Shown: positions 61,020 through 64,000 of the stretch, one piece after another
Layout of the letters: each line of letters starts with the position of its first letter
Numbering within the stretch: the first letter of the stretch is position 1
Source of the DNA: Methylobacillus flagellatus_A
GTDB lineage: Bacteria; Pseudomonadota; Gammaproteobacteria; Burkholderiales; Methylophilaceae
Direction: 5' to 3' (one strand)
DNA length: 64,000 nt
Assembly (NCBI RefSeq): GCF_031344055.1
Contig: NZ_JADBEN010000005.1
The notes under the pieces: generated by a model
Database searches by the model: none
Told to the model about the DNA's origin: nothing
Seen by the model: only the letters and a program-made list of their open reading frames with translations
Program-made: the position numbers and the translations under genes

Positions 61020-61688
61020 ATGCGATCGCTTATCTACTCAAGGACCTGGCTGGCATTGGGCCTGTTGCTGCTCGGCAGCGGCTGCGCCGTCACCCCCAAG
61101 ACCATTACGCAGGCCCCCAATACTGCGCGTCCCGTCGCCCCCGTGCAGACGGCCTATAATAGCGGCGGCATCTACAGCCCGGCGACCTACCGCCCCTTGC
61201 TTGAAGACAAGCGCGCGCGCCTGGTCGGCGACACCATCGTCATCAACATCACCGAGAACACTTCCGCCACCAAGTCGGGCACCAATTCCGCCAGCAAGTC
61301 GGGCGCGGTCAATGCCGGCATCACCGGCCTGTTCGGCCACAACGTGCCCAAGGCAAGCTTCAATGCCGCCTCGGACAACTCCTACGACGACGCCGCCGCA
61401 TCCAACTCTCGCAACGTGTTCACCGGCACCATCAGCGCCACCGTGACGGAAGTCCTGCCCAACGGCCACCTGGTCGTCAGCGGCGAGAAACAGGTAGCAT
61501 TCGACCGCGGCACCGAGTTCGTGCGGTTTTCAGGCGTGGTGGACCCGATGTATGTCGCCGCCGGCAATACCGTCGCCTCGAGCCGCGTTGCCGATGCACG
61601 CATTGAATACCGCACCAACAGCAATATGGACGCTGCCCAGGTGATGTCCATCCTCACCCGCTTCTTCCTGAGCTTCGTGCCTTTGTAA
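61020..61688 (+). CDS. flgH: Flagellar L-ring lipoprotein FlgH
   Basis: A 222-residue outer-membrane lipoprotein. The lipobox LLGSGCAV places the acylated Cys at residue 22. GGIYSPATYRPLLEDKRARLVGDTIVINITENTSATKSGTNSASKSGA and GTISATVTEVLPNGHLVVSGEKQVAF are family signatures. I used ATG at 61020, with AAAGGA seven bases before it, rather than an in-frame ATG at 60993. It makes the outer-membrane bushing of the rod. Confidence 0.96.
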   Translation: MRSLIYSRTWLALGLLLLGSGCAVTPKTITQAPNTARPVAPVQTAYNSGGIYSPATYRPLLEDKRARLVGDTIVINITENTSATKSGTNSASKSGAVNAGITGLFGHNVPKASFNAASDNSYDDAAASNSRNVFTGTISATVTEVLPNGHLVVSGEKQVAFDRGTEFVRFSGVVDPMYVAAGNTVASSRVADARIEYRTNSNMDAAQVMSILTRFFLSFVPL

Positions 61689-61698
61689 GGTTGACACC

Positions 61699-62805
61699 AT
61701 GACACTCACACGCCATCTCGCCCTGATCTCCGCTCTTGCTGCCTTATTGCTGGCCCTGCCGGCCGATGCGGAGCGCATCAAGGACCTCACCACCATCCAG
61801 GGCGTGCGCTCCAACCAGCTCATCGGCTATGGCCTGGTCGTCGGCCTGGACGGCACGGGCGACCAGACCACGCAAACCCCGTTCACGGTGCAAAGCATCG
61901 TCAGCATGATGCAGCAGATGGGCATCAACCTGCCCAGCGGCACCAACCTGCAATTGCGCAACGTGGCCGCCGTCATGGTCACCGGCAACTTGCCGCCCTT
62001 CGCCCAGCCCGGCCAGAACATGGACGTCACGGTATCGTCCATGGGCAACGCGCGCAGCCTGCGCGGCGGCACCCTGCTCATGACCCCGCTCAAGGGCGCG
62101 GACAACCAGGTGTATGCCATGGCCCAGGGCAACCTGGTCATCGGCGGCGCGGGAGCGGGCGCCAACGGCACCAGCACGCAGATCAACCACCTTGGCGCAG
62201 GGCGCATTTCAGCCGGCGCCATCGTGGAACGCGCCGTGCCTAGCCAGCTGACCGAAACCAGCACCATCAGGCTGGAGCTCAAGGAAGCCGATTTCTCCAC
62301 CGCCAGCATGGTGGTCGACGCCATCAACAAGCGCTTCGGCAATGGCACCGCCACGCCGCTCGATGGGCGCGTGATCCAGGTGCAGCCCCCCATGGACACC
62401 AACAGGATCGCCTTCATCGGCAACCTGGAGAACCTCGACGTCAAGCCGTCCCAGGGCCCGGCCAAGGTGATCCTCAACGCACGCACCGGTTCCGTGGTCA
62501 TGAACCAGGCCGTGACGCTGGACGACTGCGCCATTTCCCATGGCAACCTCTCCGTGGTCATCAACACGGCTCCCGCCATCAGCCAGCCAGGCCCGTTCTC
62601 CGGCGGGCAGACGGTGGCTACCCAGGTTTCCCAGGTGGAAATCAACAAAGAACCGGGCAAGGTCATCAAGCTGGATAAGGGCACCTCGCTTGCCGACGTG
62701 GTGAAGGCGCTGAATGCCATCGGCGCCACGCCGCAGGATTTGCTGGCCATCCTGCAGGCCATGAAGGCGGCGGGCTCGCTGCGTGCGGACCTGGAAATCA
62801 TCTAG
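61699..62805 (+). CDS. flgI: Flagellar P-ring protein FlgI
   Basis: A 368-residue periplasmic ring protein with a signal peptide (cleavage near LALPADA|ERI). The start of the mature chain RIKDLTTIQGVRSNQLIGYGLVVGLDGTGDQT is the family hallmark, as is VIQVQPPMDTNRIAFIGNLENLDV. FlgA assists its assembly. Length and order (flgH-flgI-flgJ) are standard. Confidence 0.98.
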   Translation: MTLTRHLALISALAALLLALPADAERIKDLTTIQGVRSNQLIGYGLVVGLDGTGDQTTQTPFTVQSIVSMMQQMGINLPSGTNLQLRNVAAVMVTGNLPPFAQPGQNMDVTVSSMGNARSLRGGTLLMTPLKGADNQVYAMAQGNLVIGGAGAGANGTSTQINHLGAGRISAGAIVERAVPSQLTETSTIRLELKEADFSTASMVVDAINKRFGNGTATPLDGRVIQVQPPMDTNRIAFIGNLENLDVKPSQGPAKVILNARTGSVVMNQAVTLDDCAISHGNLSVVINTAPAISQPGPFSGGQTVATQVSQVEINKEPGKVIKLDKGTSLADVVKALNAIGATPQDLLAILQAMKAAGSLRADLEII

Positions 62806-62817
62806 GAGCACGGCGAC

Positions 62818-63699
62818 ATGGCTGCCTACAATCTCAATTCGGATATCAACGGCAGGATGGCGGCCGATGCCAACAGCCTGAACAATCTGAAATACGCTGC
62901 GCGCGACAACAGCCCGGAATCGATCAAGGCCGCGGCAGTGCAGTTCGAAGCCTTAATGATCAACATGATGCTGAAAAGCATGCGCGACGCCTCGCCCAAG
63001 GAAAGCATGTTCGACAGTGAGCAAAGCCGCACCTTTACTTCAATGCTAGACCAGCAGCTCAGCCAGCAGATAGCCAACCGCGGCACCGGCCTTGCTGACA
63101 TGCTGGCCCGCCAGCTGCAAAACAAGTTGACCAGCGTGCCGCCGGAAGCGCTGGATTCCCTTTCTGCCACCCCGAGAAGCATGCCGCTCAATGCGAGCCA
63201 GTCGGCGGCCGGCGTCACTAACGCCAATCAAGCCCTGCCGCAGAATGCGCGTGAATTCGTGCAGCAGATGAGCCAGCATGCGGAGGCGGCCAGCCAGGAC
63301 AGCGGCATCCCCGCCCACCTGATGCTGGGCCAGGCAGCGCTGGAAACAGGCTGGGGCAAGCGCCAGATTACAGGCGCCGACGGCACTGCTAGCAACAACC
63401 TGTTCGGTATCAAGGCCGGGCCGAACTGGAAAGGCAAAACGGTAGACGCGCTCACCACCGAATATATCAACGGCATGCCGCAAAAGCGCATCGAGAAATT
63501 CCGCGCCTATGACTCCTATGCCGATTCGTTCCGCGACTTTGCCAACATGATGCGCAACAACCCGCGCTACGAGAATGTGATGGGCAATACCGGCAGCACC
63601 GCTGGCTACGCCCAGGCGATGCAGGACGCGGGCTATGCCACCGATCCCCAGTACGCCAGCAAGTTGCGGCGGGTGATCGAAAACATCACGGCTGCTTAA
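62818..63699 (+). CDS. flgJ: Rod-capping peptidoglycan hydrolase FlgJ
   Basis: A 293-residue two-domain protein. The N-terminal rod-cap domain (KAAAVQFEALMINMMLKSMRDASPK, SMLDQQLSQQIANRGTGLADMLARQL) is joined to a C-terminal glucosaminidase-type domain (about residues 140-290) with QAALETGWGKRQI carrying the catalytic Glu and ASNNLFGIKAGPNWKGK. It opens the cell wall for the rod. The -35 of the flgK promoter overlaps its stop codon. Confidence 0.97.
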   Translation: MAAYNLNSDINGRMAADANSLNNLKYAARDNSPESIKAAAVQFEALMINMMLKSMRDASPKESMFDSEQSRTFTSMLDQQLSQQIANRGTGLADMLARQLQNKLTSVPPEALDSLSATPRSMPLNASQSAAGVTNANQALPQNAREFVQQMSQHAEAASQDSGIPAHLMLGQAALETGWGKRQITGADGTASNNLFGIKAGPNWKGKTVDALTTEYINGMPQKRIEKFRAYDSYADSFRDFANMMRNNPRYENVMGNTGSTAGYAQAMQDAGYATDPQYASKLRRVIENITAA

Positions 63700-63723
63700 A
63701 GTTTACAAATTTTATGCCGTTCA
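63697..63723 (+). promoter_or_regulatory. Sigma-28 promoter of flgK
   Basis: TAAAGTTT, an 11-base spacer and GCCGTTCA. The -35 matches the FliA consensus exactly and overlaps the flgJ stop codon; the -10 matches at five of eight positions (GCCG and the final A). It lies about 30 bp before flgK, which would make flgK a late gene. Confidence 0.75.
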
Positions 63724-63754
63724 CCCACTTACGTAACCTTGATCGATACGCCCC

Positions 63755-64000
63755 ATGTCCAATATATTCAACATCGGCAAAACTGCACTCAATGCCGCCC
63801 AGGTAGGCATCAGCGTCACAGGGCACAACATCGCCAATGCCAATACCGAGGGCTATTCGCGCCAGGTGATCGTGCAGTCCACCAACCAGGCGCAGAACTG
63901 GGGCTTCGGCTACCTGGGCAACGGGACGCAGGTCGACACGGTCAAGCGTATCTACAACGACTTGCTGTCGCGCCAGATCAGCAACAGCCAGTCCATCGCC
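63755..64000 (+). CDS. flgK: Hook-filament junction protein FlgK (5' part, cut by window end)
   Basis: The first 82 codons are present, reading SNIFNIGKTALNAAQVGIS, VTGHNIANANTEGYSRQ and WGFGYLGNGTQVDTVKR. This N terminus with its rod/hook-type motif is diagnostic of FlgK (HAP1), which joins the hook to the filament. It follows a sigma-28-type promoter and is exported with FlgN. The gene continues beyond the window. Confidence 0.95.
   Translation, partial: MSNIFNIGKTALNAAQVGISVTGHNIANANTEGYSRQVIVQSTNQAQNWGFGYLGNGTQVDTVKRIYNDLLSRQISNSQSIA

Overview
The window looks like chromosome from a betaproteobacterium, most likely a methylotroph of the Methylophilaceae (Methylobacillus-like). This is inferred from four things: the pyrG-kdsA-eno-ftsB gene order, the class I fumarase, an EpsA-type LuxR regulator of the kind described from Methylobacillus exopolysaccharide loci, and a flagellar system that combines FlhDC with FlhF, FlhG and FliA. 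No 16S rRNA gene is present, so the assignment is tentative.

The first 29 kb is housekeeping and accessory material. It starts with a RayT transposase gene flanked by a perfect 34-bp inverted REP pair. Next come cbpA-cbpM, a secreted unknown protein, divergent ygfX/ygfZ, and an iron-type TonB receptor with a TlpA-like thioredoxin behind a Fur-box-like site. A diguanylate cyclase faces them. A long leftward series follows: ftsB, eno, kdsA, pyrG, nnrD/E, mtnA, tatD, ribD, nrdR and glyA. It is broken by two unusual non-coding stretches: a duplicated AT-rich block with DnaA-box-like arrays, and a mirrored hairpin repeat. Rightward genes then encode fumarase, an old-yellow-enzyme, an orphan IscX, a phosphomannomutase/phosphoglucomutase and a retropepsin-like protease. 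A second phosphoglucomutase, a GNAT remnant, tRNA-Lys(CTT), an unknown small protein, a cyclic-nucleotide-binding protein and EpsA complete this part.

From 30.9 to 46.1 kb an uninterrupted leftward cluster encodes motility control. In transcription order it is flhD, flhC, a membrane methyltransferase, motA, motB, a CheZ-like protein, a CheY, cheA, cheW, two chemoreceptors, cheR, cheD, cheB, cheY and cheZ. Divergent from flhD, flhB-flhA-flhF-flhG-fliA-motC-motD read rightward and end at a bidirectional terminator. Then flgN, flgM and flgA (leftward) are followed by flgBCDEFGHIJ and the start of flgK (rightward). Sigma-28-type promoters with exact 11-nt spacers lie before flgM, before flgK and, unexpectedly, pointing toward flhDC.

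The most notable points are: an FlhG that keeps its DQAxxLR FlhF-activation motif but has lost the P-loop; a CheA with two tandem copies of its CheY-docking-like domain beside two CheYs and two CheZ-like proteins; a sigma-28 promoter plus a perfect hairpin in the flhDC leader; and a three-copy ~110-bp hairpin repeat that abuts gene ends and sits inside the flg operon.
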